Assembly (NCBI GenBank): GCA_028291515.1
Contig: JAQGHU010000077.1
Coordinates: forward strand, 62,001 to 126,000
DNA length: 64,000 nt
From: Schlesneria sp.
GTDB lineage: Bacteria > Planctomycetota > Planctomycetia > Planctomycetales > Planctomycetaceae
Direction: 5' to 3'
The notes beneath the pieces are model-generated. The model did not search any database and was not told the DNA's origin. It worked only from the letters and a program-made list of their open reading frames with translations. Positions 47,495 to 56,973 of this stretch are shown here, in pieces. A program made the position numbers and the translations under genes. Positions within the stretch are counted from its first letter, which is position 1, and each line of letters begins with the position of its first letter.

Positions 47495-47560
47495 GATCAA
47501 GCGACCGTTTCTGTCGAACGGCAATCGCGATGTGGGGCGGCATTTGGCGAGATATTCCTG

Positions 47561-49150
47561 ATGAGCCTGTTCGACTTCATCAAGCGGCTGTTCGCGTCGA
47601 CGCCAGCGAGCAGGCCCGTTGCTCCGCCGGCCGGCACTCCGGTGCAACCGCAGCTCATTCTCGCGAGAGCGGTTCCATCGCCCGTCGTACCAGAACGGCC
47701 AAAGTCCACGACACTGAATCTGGACGCCTCCCAGTTCGCGCCGATTTCGGGCCGGGATGCGGTGGCTGCTGCCAGAGTTTCCAGCACCATTCGGACAAAT
47801 CCCTGGTGGGGCCGCCTTGATACGATTCCACCCGCCAGCGACGAGCGGACGCTATTAATTGATCGATCGTTGGTCGCCTACGGACTGTTCAAGCCGGAGG
47901 ATCTGGTCGAGATCCATCAGATCGGCGATCAGATGCTGGAGATCTCGGGCGATCAGGCCATTGCGGCTGATCGAGCCCGCGCTGTAGTCGCAGCATCGGA
48001 AGCCGATCGCCAGCAGCTCAAGTTGAAGAAGAAAGCGGAAGCGACGGAACGCAAACGCCAGCATGCTGAAGATGTCACGCGTCGCATGGCAACCGACATC
48101 ATCTTCTTGGGCCGTGGCGTTTCTCGGGGACTGACCGACCGTCGCGCGAATGTTGAGAAGCTGCAAGCGGCGAATTTGCCCGTACTCGCTTCACCGTCAG
48201 ACGTGGCAGATGCGATGGGGCTGACAATATCTCGTTTGAGGTGGCTCGCCTTTCATAGCGATGCCGCAGAGAGAACTCACTATGTCCGCTTCACAGTGCC
48301 GAAGAAATCGGGCGGCGCTCGAGAACTTGCGGCCCCCCATCGGGATTTGGCCGCCGCTCAACGTTGGATCTTTCAAAATATTCTGTTGCGGTTGTCAGTA
48401 CACTATGCGGCTCATGGGTTTGTGAAAGGTCGATCGATTCGAACGAACGCGCTCCCTCATGTTGGCCGACATTTATTGGTGAATGCTGACCTGAAGGACT
48501 TCTTTCCCACCATTACGTTTCACCGTGTGCGGGGTGCGTTCGAACAACTGGGTTACTCGCCAGCGGCAGCAACGATCCTTTCATTGCTCTGTACCGAGTC
48601 GCCTCGACGGACTGTGGAATACGCGGGCAGAGTCTTTCACGTGGCAACGGATCCCCGGGCCCTTCCACAAGGGGCCTGTACCAGTCCAGCCTTGTCGAAC
48701 CTGATCGCCCGGCGCTTGGATTCTCGCCTGACTGGTATCGTGACAAAGTTGGGCTGGCGATACACCCGGTACGCTGACGACCTGAGTTTCTCGGCGGATG
48801 TCGAAGTCGAGCCGGATAAGCAAATCGGTTATCTGCTGGCTCGGGTTCGTCACATCGTTCAGGATGAGGGATTTTTCGTCAATGAAAAGAAGACGCGCGT
48901 CTTAAAGCAAAGCTCGGCGATGTCGGTGACAGGTGTTGTTGTCAACCGGCGCCCTGGCGTCTGCCGCCGCGAAGTCCGTCGCCTGCGTGCGATTCTCCAC
49001 AATGCAAATAAGCAAGGCCTCGCGTCTCAAAACCGCGACAACGATCCGTTGTTTGAGGCTCGGCTCCGCGGTCAGATCGCATTTGTCCAAATGATCAATG
49101 CCGACCAAGGCCGCCCGTTGCTGGAATCACTAAATTCACTACCGGACTGA
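47561..49150 (+). CDS. Retron reverse transcriptase
   Basis: The 529-residue product has all marks of a retron RT. The catalytic site is RYADDLSFS (Tyr404-Asp407), with the metal-binding NADLKDFFP (Asp310). The retron-specific motif X NAxxH is present as NALPH (residues 296-300). Motif Y VTG is at residues 456-458 in SVTGVVVNRR. AHGFVKGRS, LPQGACTSPALSNLIARRLD and the C-terminal RRLRAILHNANKQG match the long-form, myxobacterial-like retron RTs. The first 190 residues are an extension: a Pro/Ala-rich linker, then a basic helical stretch (KLKKKAEATERKRQHAEDV). The start is ATG 47561, downstream of the RNA; the frame open to 47489 would run into a2. It should copy msd from the branched guanosine. 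Confidence 0.93.
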   Translation: MSLFDFIKRLFASTPASRPVAPPAGTPVQPQLILARAVPSPVVPERPKSTTLNLDASQFAPISGRDAVAAARVSSTIRTNPWWGRLDTIPPASDERTLLIDRSLVAYGLFKPEDLVEIHQIGDQMLEISGDQAIAADRARAVVAASEADRQQLKLKKKAEATERKRQHAEDVTRRMATDIIFLGRGVSRGLTDRRANVEKLQAANLPVLASPSDVADAMGLTISRLRWLAFHSDAAERTHYVRFTVPKKSGGARELAAPHRDLAAAQRWIFQNILLRLSVHYAAHGFVKGRSIRTNALPHVGRHLLVNADLKDFFPTITFHRVRGAFEQLGYSPAAATILSLLCTESPRRTVEYAGRVFHVATDPRALPQGACTSPALSNLIARRLDSRLTGIVTKLGWRYTRYADDLSFSADVEVEPDKQIGYLLARVRHIVQDEGFFVNEKKTRVLKQSSAMSVTGVVVNRRPGVCRREVRRLRAILHNANKQGLASQNRDNDPLFEARLRGQIAFVQMINADQGRPLLESLNSLPD

Positions 49151-49490
49151 GATTAGATCGCTTGCTCGCCATCAGTGCTGAAGTCCGCACCACATTTGGC
49201 AGATCGGGAAAATTCAGGTGGGGCAGGCCTCCGCAGAGGACCGCGAATTGATTGCGGTATTTTCTGGCTGACCGGTCATGTTTCGAGGAAGTGATCACTT
49301 TCGGTGATTCCGACTCGAATTATGGCCGAAATTGCATTATCGAGCAGCAAATGAGGCCTACAAAATGCCTCATGAAAATGGCACAATAGCCCGAACTCAT
49401 CTTCAATAGGCTGAATGATCCCCTTTTTGATCAGCAAGCGGCCTTTCTTTGTCTTTTGTTCCGAGTTCTTGCAAAACAGGGAGAACAGCA
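49151..49490. other. Gene-free spacer after the retron
   Basis: 340 bases without a credible gene. The notable element is an inverted repeat ATGAGGC / GCCTCAT at 49351-49373 with a nine-base loop. It has no T tract, so it is not a classical terminator. Confidence 0.45.
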
Positions 49491-50537
49491 ATGGCAATTC
49501 ATTTCGAGTTCTTATCGAGGCGTCGTCGACAGAGTCGAGGTTTCACACTGATTGAATTGCTCGTTGTCATCGCAATTATTGCCGTATTGATTGCATTGTT
49601 GTTACCTGCGGTTCAACAGGCACGTGAGGCGGCTCGCCGGTCACAATGCAAGAACAATCTCAAGCAAATGGGATTGGCGATGTACAACTACCACGACACG
49701 TATCGTGTCTTCCCGCGGGCGTGCTTTGAATCGACCGGCTCGGGTACTGGATATCAGGGATTCAGCCCTCAGGCGATGATGTTGCCTTATCTCGATCAAG
49801 CGCCGCTGTTTAACCAGATCAACTTCAACCTGTCGTTTGTTTCCGGTGTGAATGCCACTGTGAAAAACACGCGTCTGACGGTCTTTCGCTGTCCGTCTGA
49901 TTCGTCGACGAATTTGGTCCCTGGCAATAGCTATTCGTTCTGCGGTGGCGCGTCTCTGATCATGATGTCGCCGATTCCTGGTGCCGGGGTGGGCGGGCCA
50001 CCAGGAACCCAAATCACCGCAGGGGATCAGATTGGAATGTTTAACATGCGGAACAATCTGAATGTCAGCGCGGTGGTCGATGGAACCTCGAACACCATTG
50101 CGGCTTCGGAGGGAATTATGGGAACTGGGAATGGGACGTATGCCTTGGGAAACCTGGTCCGGGGAACAGACTTTCCAGGAGGTATGCCCAACACATTTGC
50201 GTCCGTCGCGCAGCTCAATGCGTACGGAGTCAGTTGTACGGGGAACAAAGGCAACTTCTTGAATTCGACTCACCAGGAATGGATCAATGGAATGCCGGGA
50301 CAGACGCTCTTCAACACATTAAACGGCCCCAATTCGGCGAATCCAGAATGCCACGAATGTTCGGCGTGTTCGTGGTACGACAGCCGTGGAGTATGGACCG
50401 CTCGCAGTCGCCACACCGGCGGTGTTCATGCGCTGATGGGAGATGGCGCGGTGCGGTTTGTTGCCGACTCAGTCGACAACACGACGTGGCAACGTATCGG
50501 ATCCATCAACGACGGTGCCGTTACCGGTGATTTCTAG
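49491..50537 (+). CDS. DUF1559 protein with type IV pilin-like N-terminus
   Basis: The 348-residue product has a prepilin leader ([20 protein letters not shown]) with a peptidase site after Gly and the conserved Glu5, then the planctomycete DUF1559 signature ([35 protein letters not shown]). The family C-terminus with the [18 protein letters not shown] segment (H-X9-DG motif) is present. These proteins are very numerous in planctomycetes, assemble or anchor at the cell surface, and have no single proven role. Start ATG 49491 follows AGGGAGA. A small lipoprotein gene follows, the usual pairing in this phylum. Confidence 0.92.
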   Translation: MAIHFEFLSRRRRQSRGFTLIELLVVIAIIAVLIALLLPAVQQAREAARRSQCKNNLKQMGLAMYNYHDTYRVFPRACFESTGSGTGYQGFSPQAMMLPYLDQAPLFNQINFNLSFVSGVNATVKNTRLTVFRCPSDSSTNLVPGNSYSFCGGASLIMMSPIPGAGVGGPPGTQITAGDQIGMFNMRNNLNVSAVVDGTSNTIAASEGIMGTGNGTYALGNLVRGTDFPGGMPNTFASVAQLNAYGVSCTGNKGNFLNSTHQEWINGMPGQTLFNTLNGPNSANPECHECSACSWYDSRGVWTARSRHTGGVHALMGDGAVRFVADSVDNTTWQRIGSINDGAVTGDF

Positions 50538-50655
50538 CGATGGCCTGCTTATTCGTGCGACGTTTCGATGCCTCGGTTCGCGATTAACGAGTCGAGGCAC
50601 TGTTCGTCCGTCATTCTCTCTTAAAATTAATCGCAATCATTCCAAGTGAGGAACT

Positions 50656-50967
50656 ATGTTGACGTGGCAAAAACCGTTGGCAGTCGTTGTGATATTGATG
50701 GTGGTGGGTTGTGGGAGCGCGCCTGTCAAACAGCCTGAACCAACGAATCTCAAGTCTTTTGAGGAACTGAAGACTCGGCTGAAGGAAGTCGTGCAATATG
50801 GCCAGGGGGGAAGTGCGCTGATGGGGATGCAGGAGAGCATCGAGTCGCTGAAAAAAGTGGACGCCGCCAAGGGTGACGCGCTGGCCGTGGACTTCAAACG
50901 GCTCGACATGGCCGCCACCACGGAAGAACGTAAGCAAATTGCGCAGGGGATGATTGACAAGCTGTAA
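50656..50967 (+). CDS. Small lipoprotein paired with the DUF1559 gene
   Basis: This 103-residue protein has a type II signal peptide, with the lipobox in AVVVILMVVGCGSAP (Cys19). The mature part is helical and charged (FEELKTRLKEVVQYGQGG, ESLKKVDAAKGDALAVDFKR). Small lipoproteins of this sort often follow DUF1559 genes in planctomycetes. The function is unknown. The ribosome site is AAGTGAGGA. Confidence 0.7.
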   Translation: MLTWQKPLAVVVILMVVGCGSAPVKQPEPTNLKSFEELKTRLKEVVQYGQGGSALMGMQESIESLKKVDAAKGDALAVDFKRLDMAATTEERKQIAQGMIDKL

Positions 50968-51125
50968 CGACTCGCCGTGATGTTGGCGGTCGGCGGAATA
51001 GTCGCAGGTTCAGGTTGAATTCAGCTTGCGAGAGGCCTGACAGGGCCGAGCGGTGAGGATATCCTTATGGGTTGTGATTCGCTGTTTGGCGAAGAGTCCC
51101 TGGTTCCCTCGACGAACTACATGCT

Positions 51126-52337
51126 ATGCCTGAATACCGCTTTGTCGCTCGCGAAATGACGGGCAAGCAGGTTGATGGGGTGCTGTCGGCCGCGAATGAG
51201 CGTGAAGCGTTAAGCACGCTGGGGGCTCGGGGTGTCTTTCCACTGTCGGTGACGCTGGCCGATGCCGCCAAGGCGCATCAAGCAAACAAACGCCGACGGG
51301 TTCCTGCCAGGCTTCTCTGCCAGTTCTATTCACAGTTGGCTGACCTGCTTCGCGCGGGCGTCCCCTTGTTGCGATCGCTGGAACTGCTCGAGCGACAGAC
51401 TCGGCATGTCACGTTGAAGATGGTGCTGCAAGAAGTTCGCGATCAGGTCGCCGACGGAACTCGACTGGCCGAAACTTTGCGGCAACATCCGACAGTGTTC
51501 ACCGAGCTCACGATCAGTATGGTCCGGGCGGGTGAAGAGGGAAGCTTCCTGGAAGACACGCTGCAGCGCATCGCCGACTTTACGGAGCATCAGGAAGAAC
51601 TCAAGGGGCGTGTCTTCGGAGCGATGGCTTATCCCGCGTTCCTGGTCGTTGTCGGGACTATAATCCTGGTTCTGATGTTGATCTTCTTCGTACCAAAGTT
51701 CGAACCGCTGTTCGATCGGATGCGAGAAGAAGGAACGCTGCCGTGGGCAACGACCGCACTGCTGGCTGTCAGCTACGAGCTGCAACATCGGGGTTGGGTG
51801 CTGCTGATCGTGATTCCAGTCTTGTACGGGTTCATTCAGAAACAGTTTTCAAATGACCAGGGTCGTCGCCGGTTCGATGCGTTTCGGCTGAAATTGTTTG
51901 GGGTCGGTCAAGTTGTTCGCAGCCTGGCCATCGCTCGGTTCTGCCGCGTTTTGGGGACGCTACTGCACAATGGTGTTCCGATTCTAAATTCGCTAAAGAT
52001 TGCCAAGGATGCGACCGGGAACCGGGTATTGAGCGAAGCGATCGCAGAGGCCGCCGAACACGTTTCTTCGGGGAGGTCGTTGGCCCAACCGCTGGCCGAA
52101 TGCAAGCAGTTCCCGATTGACGTTATCGAGATGATTTCGGTGGGAGAAGAAGCCAACAACTTGGAGCATGTGCTGGTGTCGGTCGCTGAAAAAATGGAGC
52201 GGCATACCAATCGGCAACTCGATCTGGTGGTGCGACTGCTAGAGCCGTTGATGCTGGTCATCATGGCCGGAGTGATCCTATTCGTCCTGCTGGCCTTGAT
52301 GTTGCCGATTTTCAACAGTTCGACGGCGGTGTCTTAG
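51126..52337 (+). CDS. gspF: Type II secretion/type IV pilus inner-membrane platform protein
   Basis: The 403-residue product is a GspF/PilC family protein. It has two homologous T2SF domains (about 60-185 and 265-390): LLCQFYSQLADLLRAGVPLL, with MVRAGEEGSFLEDTLQRIAD, and then IARFCRVLGTLLHNGVPILN, with MISVGEEANNLEHVLVSVAE. Three membrane segments are visible, including FLVVVGTIILVLMLIFFVPK and the C-terminal LMLVIMAGVILFVLLALMLP. It anchors the assembly ATPase to the pseudopilus. A GspG-type gene follows, but no ATPase or secretin gene is in this window. Confidence 0.92.
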   Translation: MPEYRFVAREMTGKQVDGVLSAANEREALSTLGARGVFPLSVTLADAAKAHQANKRRRVPARLLCQFYSQLADLLRAGVPLLRSLELLERQTRHVTLKMVLQEVRDQVADGTRLAETLRQHPTVFTELTISMVRAGEEGSFLEDTLQRIADFTEHQEELKGRVFGAMAYPAFLVVVGTIILVLMLIFFVPKFEPLFDRMREEGTLPWATTALLAVSYELQHRGWVLLIVIPVLYGFIQKQFSNDQGRRRFDAFRLKLFGVGQVVRSLAIARFCRVLGTLLHNGVPILNSLKIAKDATGNRVLSEAIAEAAEHVSSGRSLAQPLAECKQFPIDVIEMISVGEEANNLEHVLVSVAEKMERHTNRQLDLVVRLLEPLMLVIMAGVILFVLLALMLPIFNSSTAVS

Positions 52338-52509
52338 TTCGTAAGTACAGGCGATGTCGTAACCTGCGCGGTCTCCTTAAAATAACCTGAAACATCGGCG
52401 GAGTTGGAAGAGTATCTCGTATCATCGTGTTAGGAATACCTGTTTCCTGATGGATCAGGCTCGATTACAATCAAACGTCGTCACATATTCGTCTGAAACT
52501 CGCTTTGGA

Positions 52510-53004
52510 ATGTCCACTCGGAAGGTACTGTTTGCCATGACTCGTTCAAATGCTCGGAACGCTCGTCGACCTGTCGCCCGCAGAGGCTTTACGCTGACAG
52601 AAGTTTTGCTGGTGCTGGCGATCCTAGGCGTGATTGCGGCGATGGTCGTTCCCAACCTGATTGGTCAGCAGAAAAATGCGTTGATCAAAACGACGCGAAT
52701 GAGCGTGAAGTCACTGGAAGACGCTTGTTCGGCCTACGCGATTGATCATGACGGCGAGTATCCTCAAGGGGGTCGCGACGAAGTTCTGGGACTGCTGACC
52801 AATCCCGGTGTTGACGCTCATGGCAAGGCGGTCAGTCCTTACCTCAAGTCGCTTCCAAAGGATGCGTGGGGTCAGCCTCTGTATTATCAATGGCCCAACA
52901 ACAATGTTCAGAACGCCACGACCCCGGCACTTTGGTCGTCAGGTCCTGACAAAAAGAGTGACGAGGGGCAGAACGACGATATCAATAACTGGTCCGACAA
53001 GTAG
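52510..53004 (+). CDS. gspG: Type II secretion major pseudopilin-like protein
   Basis: The prepilin cleavage site and hydrophobic helix are clear: RRGFTLTEVLLVLAILGVIA with Glu5. The body matches GspG: LEDACSAYAIDHDGEYPQGG, then LKSLPKDAWGQPLYYQWPN and the C-terminal SSGPDKKSDEGQNDDINNW, in which acidic residues bind calcium in known pseudopilins. Possible starts are ATG 52450, 52510 and 52537; 52510 is a compromise. It follows the gspF-like gene, with which it probably works. A strong terminator follows. Confidence 0.88.
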   Translation: MSTRKVLFAMTRSNARNARRPVARRGFTLTEVLLVLAILGVIAAMVVPNLIGQQKNALIKTTRMSVKSLEDACSAYAIDHDGEYPQGGRDEVLGLLTNPGVDAHGKAVSPYLKSLPKDAWGQPLYYQWPNNNVQNATTPALWSSGPDKKSDEGQNDDINNWSDK

Positions 53005-53027
53005 TCGTCTCAATTCAGTGAATTGAC

Positions 53028-53056
53028 AAGAGCGGTGTTTGGCACCGCTCTTTTTA
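53028..53056 (+). terminator. Rho-independent terminator after gspG
   Basis: The stem AAGAGCGGTG / CACCGCTCTT with a five-base loop (TTTGG) is followed by TTTATTTC. It ends the gspF-gspG transcription unit. Confidence 0.88.
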
Positions 53057-53164
53057 TTTCTTTGGGATGGTGAGAGTGGCAAGCGCGATTACGAATCACG
53101 AAGTGACAACTGAACTACGTCGCGCGTCTGGTTGTTCCCATTTTTCAATTTGCAAACTAAGGTC

Positions 53165-54469
53165 CTACTCCCCAAGCTTGATCTTCACAGCGATCGTGCC
53201 GCTATTGTCGGCGATGGAGTTCCAGTTGTCCTGGCATCGCAGATAGAGATTGCCGTTTCCGGTGGCGGTCCATTCGGAATTGGCGCCGAGTTCAAATGGT
53301 TCTGACAATTTGTAGTCTTCGAATAAGATCCCGACCAGTTTGCCTTTGCCGTCATCGTCCCCGTCGGCGGTCAGTTTTTTACCCGACTTCGCAACCAACC
53401 ATTCACCAGTCGCCGCTATGGACAACTTGTCTCCTTCTTTGACGACAACTCGCGCGGGCTGCCAGCCGCGCATCGCGTCGACCTTGACCTGGACCGAGGC
53501 CGTTCCTTTCAGCTTTTGGAACTTGGGCTTCCAATCCCAACTGCATAGGTCGGCTCGATAGCCCTGATCCAGGTGTCGCAGGAAAAAGTCGTATTCGAAG
53601 CTGATTTCCTTCGACATTGGTCCGTAGACAGATTCAAAGCTGGTCTGTTGATCATTTAACAACGCGAGGCCAAGCGGTTTGAACCTGGAAGCGTAGTTGG
53701 GATTTGCGGCCAGAAGATGGCACAGAGCCCATCGCCAGGAATAGTTCTCCCAGCTATCTCCGGTCTGCTGGCCGGCTGCCACGATTTCGGACAGGTCCTT
53801 GGGCTCTTGAGATTTCAAGTACCGCAACACCCCTTCGTGGATGTTGACGCCGTCTTCCTTCTCTTTCCAATACTGCCCCAGCTCGGCCATTCCTTCGGAG
53901 TACCATGTCGGGCCCGTTCGACCAAACGATTGATGGCAATAGGCATGAACCGCCTCATGCTGAGGAGTCCCTCGGTCCGCGACGGCCCAGACAATTGATT
54001 TGGCCGCGACGGCCTGTTTTTGACCTGATCCGCTGCGCAGAAACTGTGTAACACTTAGCGTGATCCCACCCCCTGACTGGATGCTGGCGATGGCATCAGG
54101 ATCGATCGAATTGGGTGGCCACTTCGACTGATCTTTGACGACGTTCATCTCGATGATTTGCGAGTTGGGTTTGCCGAAATACTTCGCGACGAGCACCAGC
54201 ATTGTTTCCAGACGAGTTAGCAGCTCACGTGCTTCGTCCGGAGGCATGTCAGTTCGCAACGTAAAATTCTTCGACGAGTAATCGTGAATCCCTTGGACCG
54301 ACGGTGCCTCTTTCGTGCGGGCGGTCTTGGTTTTCCCAGTCGGTTTCTCTTTGGGGTTGCTTTGAGCCTGCACTGACGACGAGATCGCCGTGATTGAGAT
54401 CACCATTCCCAGCAAACCGGCAATGATGATTTGAGATTTTCGATCTGTACGCATCACGGTTCTCGCCAT
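53165..54469 (-). CDS. Secreted HExxH metallopeptidase-like protein with C-terminal PA-IL-like domain
   Basis: The 434-residue product has an N-terminal signal (IIIAGLLGMVISITAISSSV, then QAQS). Residues about 65-300 look like a gluzincin peptidase: the zinc motif is HEAVH in GTPQHEAVHAYCHQSFG, and the downstream glutamate may be in WYSEGMAELGQYW. The last 110 residues (KLSIAATGEWLVAKSGKK, DNWNSIADNSGTIAVKIKLG) resemble the galactose-binding PA-IL/LecA-like fold. Proteolysis outside the cytoplasm is the likely role. Start ATG 54469; ATG 54454 is an alternative. Confidence 0.78.
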   Translation of the reverse strand: MARTVMRTDRKSQIIIAGLLGMVISITAISSSVQAQSNPKEKPTGKTKTARTKEAPSVQGIHDYSSKNFTLRTDMPPDEARELLTRLETMLVLVAKYFGKPNSQIIEMNVVKDQSKWPPNSIDPDAIASIQSGGGITLSVTQFLRSGSGQKQAVAAKSIVWAVADRGTPQHEAVHAYCHQSFGRTGPTWYSEGMAELGQYWKEKEDGVNIHEGVLRYLKSQEPKDLSEIVAAGQQTGDSWENYSWRWALCHLLAANPNYASRFKPLGLALLNDQQTSFESVYGPMSKEISFEYDFFLRHLDQGYRADLCSWDWKPKFQKLKGTASVQVKVDAMRGWQPARVVVKEGDKLSIAATGEWLVAKSGKKLTADGDDDGKGKLVGILFEDYKLSEPFELGANSEWTATGNGNLYLRCQDNWNSIADNSGTIAVKIKLGE

Positions 54470-54629
54470 CAGCAAATCAGAGAGATTTCAGACATTATCA
54501 GGATAACCGAATTCCGTTCGATGAAAACGGGTGTTCAAGCTGGAAATGTGAACTCCTTCCAGAATCGGTGCGAGATCACAAGGTTCTCATCTACCGAGAC
54601 GCATTGAACTTGTTCGACTGTCAAAAGCG

Positions 54630-56612
54630 TCACGCAGGCGTGCAATCCGCAAGTTGAAAACTTGGATCACCTGAATCGGGGGTGCTAAGCATGCGTTGGT
54701 GGAGCAGATGAACGCTGAGAACTTGGCCGAGGGCCGTGTCGATCCGGCGCCACATCGTCGTCCGCTGGGGTAACAACGTCCACAGGAGCTTTGCGGCTGA
54801 CACAAAGCTCTGGCGGAAGACTCCGACCTCTCGCACCAGGGTCGGACTGAGCAGATCCGAAAACAGTTCGCGACCCGTCGGTGTCCGAGAAAGACGATGC
54901 CAGTTGGGAGCCATGAACGGATGCTTGAACTCCGAGTCCATAAATGGCGGCAGCAAATCGCGGAATCCGACCCGCAGCAGGTTCTTCTCTTTGAGCTCGC
55001 GGATGTTCATGAAATGTTTGGAGGGGATCTGATTGACGAACTCGACGAGTTCGGAATCGAGGAACGGAACCCGGCATTCGATCGAGTTGGCCATGTCGAC
55101 TCGATCGCCGACACACGGGAACACGTACTGGCTGAGGAATTGATACGTCATCAGTCTCGTCGCGTTAAAGCTTTCCAACGGACGTAGCGCTTCTGTATCG
55201 AATGTCTTTTCGAAATATTCAAGGGGCGATTTGACTGTGGTCGTTTTGAGGAGTTTCGGGTGGAACAGTTTCTTGATGAAGCCTTTGCTGGTCACCATTC
55301 GCGAGTAGTAGAAGTTGGCGTGTTTCAAATAGGACGGGACCGGCCCCTTCCCTTTGATGTCGCGATTCCAGTGAGATCCTTCGGATCGCTTTTCGATCTC
55401 ATAGAACTTCTGAAGTAATGACTCGGCCGCTTCGGCGTCGCCGAGTTGTCCCGATTTCGCCATCTCCCACAAGAGTTCTTGTTTGAAATACGGATACCCG
55501 CCGAACATCTCATCGGCCCCTTCACCAGTGAGGCAGACTTTGTACCCCTGATCGCGGACCAGCTTCGACAGGATCAGTTTTGCTATCGAGTTCGGATTCA
55601 TGAGCGGCTGCTCGACATGCAGCACCGTCTTCTCGAAGTTATCGGCGAGCTTTTCACTGGTGCAATCGACCGTCTCGAATTCGGCCCCGTAGTGTCTGGC
55701 GATCTTTCGAGCCAGTGCCGATTCGTCGTAGCTGGTGTTCCCGAATCCAATGTTGAAGCTGCGAAGTTTGCTCGTCGTTTGCGACATCACACCGCAAACG
55801 AGCGTCGAATCGATACCTCCACTTAGATAGCTGCCAACAGGAACGTCGGCGATCAAGCGTCGTGAGACTGCTCGCGTAAATCGCTCGCGCACTCCCTCCG
55901 CGGCCTCTTCCAAGGTCATCGCAGTCTGCGTTTCGAATTTCGGGGTCCAGTAGGGAATCGGTTCAGTCCAACGCCCCTGTTCGATGCAGACATAGTGTCC
56001 TGGAGGAAGCGGATGAACGTCCTCGTAGAAATGGGTGGCGGGTGTCAGAGTTCCAAAAAACGCGCTCATAAAAAAATCGGGATTGAACGCACGGTTCACG
56101 CGCGACAGAGCAAACAGCGACTTGATCTCCGAAACAAAGAACAGTTCGTCTTGGGTCTGGTGAACGAAGAGCGGTTTGACCCCGAACCGATCTCGCACGG
56201 CAACCAATCGCTGCAGCCGCGCGTCCCAGATCACAAATGCGAACTCGCCGTTCAGCTTCGAGAAGCTTTCGGTTCCGTATTCGATATATAGATTGAGCAG
56301 CACTTCGGTATCGGATGTCGTCCGAAACCGATGCCCGCGTCGTTCCAGTGCTTCGCGATGTTGTTGATAGTCGTAGAGTTCGCCATTGAAGACGATGGTG
56401 ACGTGCCCATCGGCCGAACTCAGCGGTTGGGTTCCGGTGGCGAGGTCAATGACGCTTAATCGTACGTGAGCCAGACCGAGCGTCCCCTGGTCGAGTATCG
56501 CAAATCCGCCCCCATCCGGCCCGCGATGCGACATCACCGAACACATCCTGCGAAGATCGGTGGTTGACACCCGCTCGCGCCGAAGATTCTTGATCACACT
56601 AATTCCGCACAT
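54630..56612 (-). CDS. asnB: Asparagine synthase (glutamine-hydrolysing)
   Basis: The 661-residue enzyme makes asparagine (or amidates a related acid) using glutamine. The N-terminal glutaminase domain starts MCGISVIKN, with Cys2 as nucleophile, followed by SHRGPDGGGFAI and FNGELYDY. The synthetase domain carries the ATP-pyrophosphatase loop SYLSGGIDSTLV and CLTGEGADEMFGGYP. Start ATG 56612 puts the cysteine at position 2 and has GGAAA upstream; the longer frame to 56771 would destroy the glutaminase. Some family members work in exopolysaccharide or peptide pathways, and no such neighbours are present here. Confidence 0.92.
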   Translation of the reverse strand: MCGISVIKNLRRERVSTTDLRRMCSVMSHRGPDGGGFAILDQGTLGLAHVRLSVIDLATGTQPLSSADGHVTIVFNGELYDYQQHREALERRGHRFRTTSDTEVLLNLYIEYGTESFSKLNGEFAFVIWDARLQRLVAVRDRFGVKPLFVHQTQDELFFVSEIKSLFALSRVNRAFNPDFFMSAFFGTLTPATHFYEDVHPLPPGHYVCIEQGRWTEPIPYWTPKFETQTAMTLEEAAEGVRERFTRAVSRRLIADVPVGSYLSGGIDSTLVCGVMSQTTSKLRSFNIGFGNTSYDESALARKIARHYGAEFETVDCTSEKLADNFEKTVLHVEQPLMNPNSIAKLILSKLVRDQGYKVCLTGEGADEMFGGYPYFKQELLWEMAKSGQLGDAEAAESLLQKFYEIEKRSEGSHWNRDIKGKGPVPSYLKHANFYYSRMVTSKGFIKKLFHPKLLKTTTVKSPLEYFEKTFDTEALRPLESFNATRLMTYQFLSQYVFPCVGDRVDMANSIECRVPFLDSELVEFVNQIPSKHFMNIRELKEKNLLRVGFRDLLPPFMDSEFKHPFMAPNWHRLSRTPTGRELFSDLLSPTLVREVGVFRQSFVSAAKLLWTLLPQRTTMWRRIDTALGQVLSVHLLHQRMLSTPDSGDPSFQLADCTPA

Positions 56613-56973
56613 CGATATTTCCGGTGTCCAATCGAGACGAGGGAATAGGGGGCATATCGGCAGGTTGAAGTCGGCGGGGTAATTGAGTCGCATCAAAGAT
56701 GCGGGGCGTCCATCACAGTGAGATCCATCAATGGTCATCGTAAGGGCGTACCGACCCCGAGACCCGATCAAAACCTAACGTTTCAGATATTTTCCGGAAG
56801 CAGAAGGGGTCATTAGAGTGCGCTGAGGCTCATCGAGACTGCGGGCTCATCAGTGCGGCACGAATTTAGCCACAATGGGTCGTTTGGACTCCTTCATGTC
56901 TGCCAGCAAGCCAAAGTGTTTCTAGAAGCATTCCGCGACTATTTGAAATCTCGTTACGTCGACGGTTGCGGCG
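56613..56973. other. Spacer upstream of asnB
   Basis: 361 bases between the asnB start and the stop of the membrane-protein gene at 56974, both read leftward. No gene is seen. The asnB promoter is expected here, but no clear boxes were found. Confidence 0.4.
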
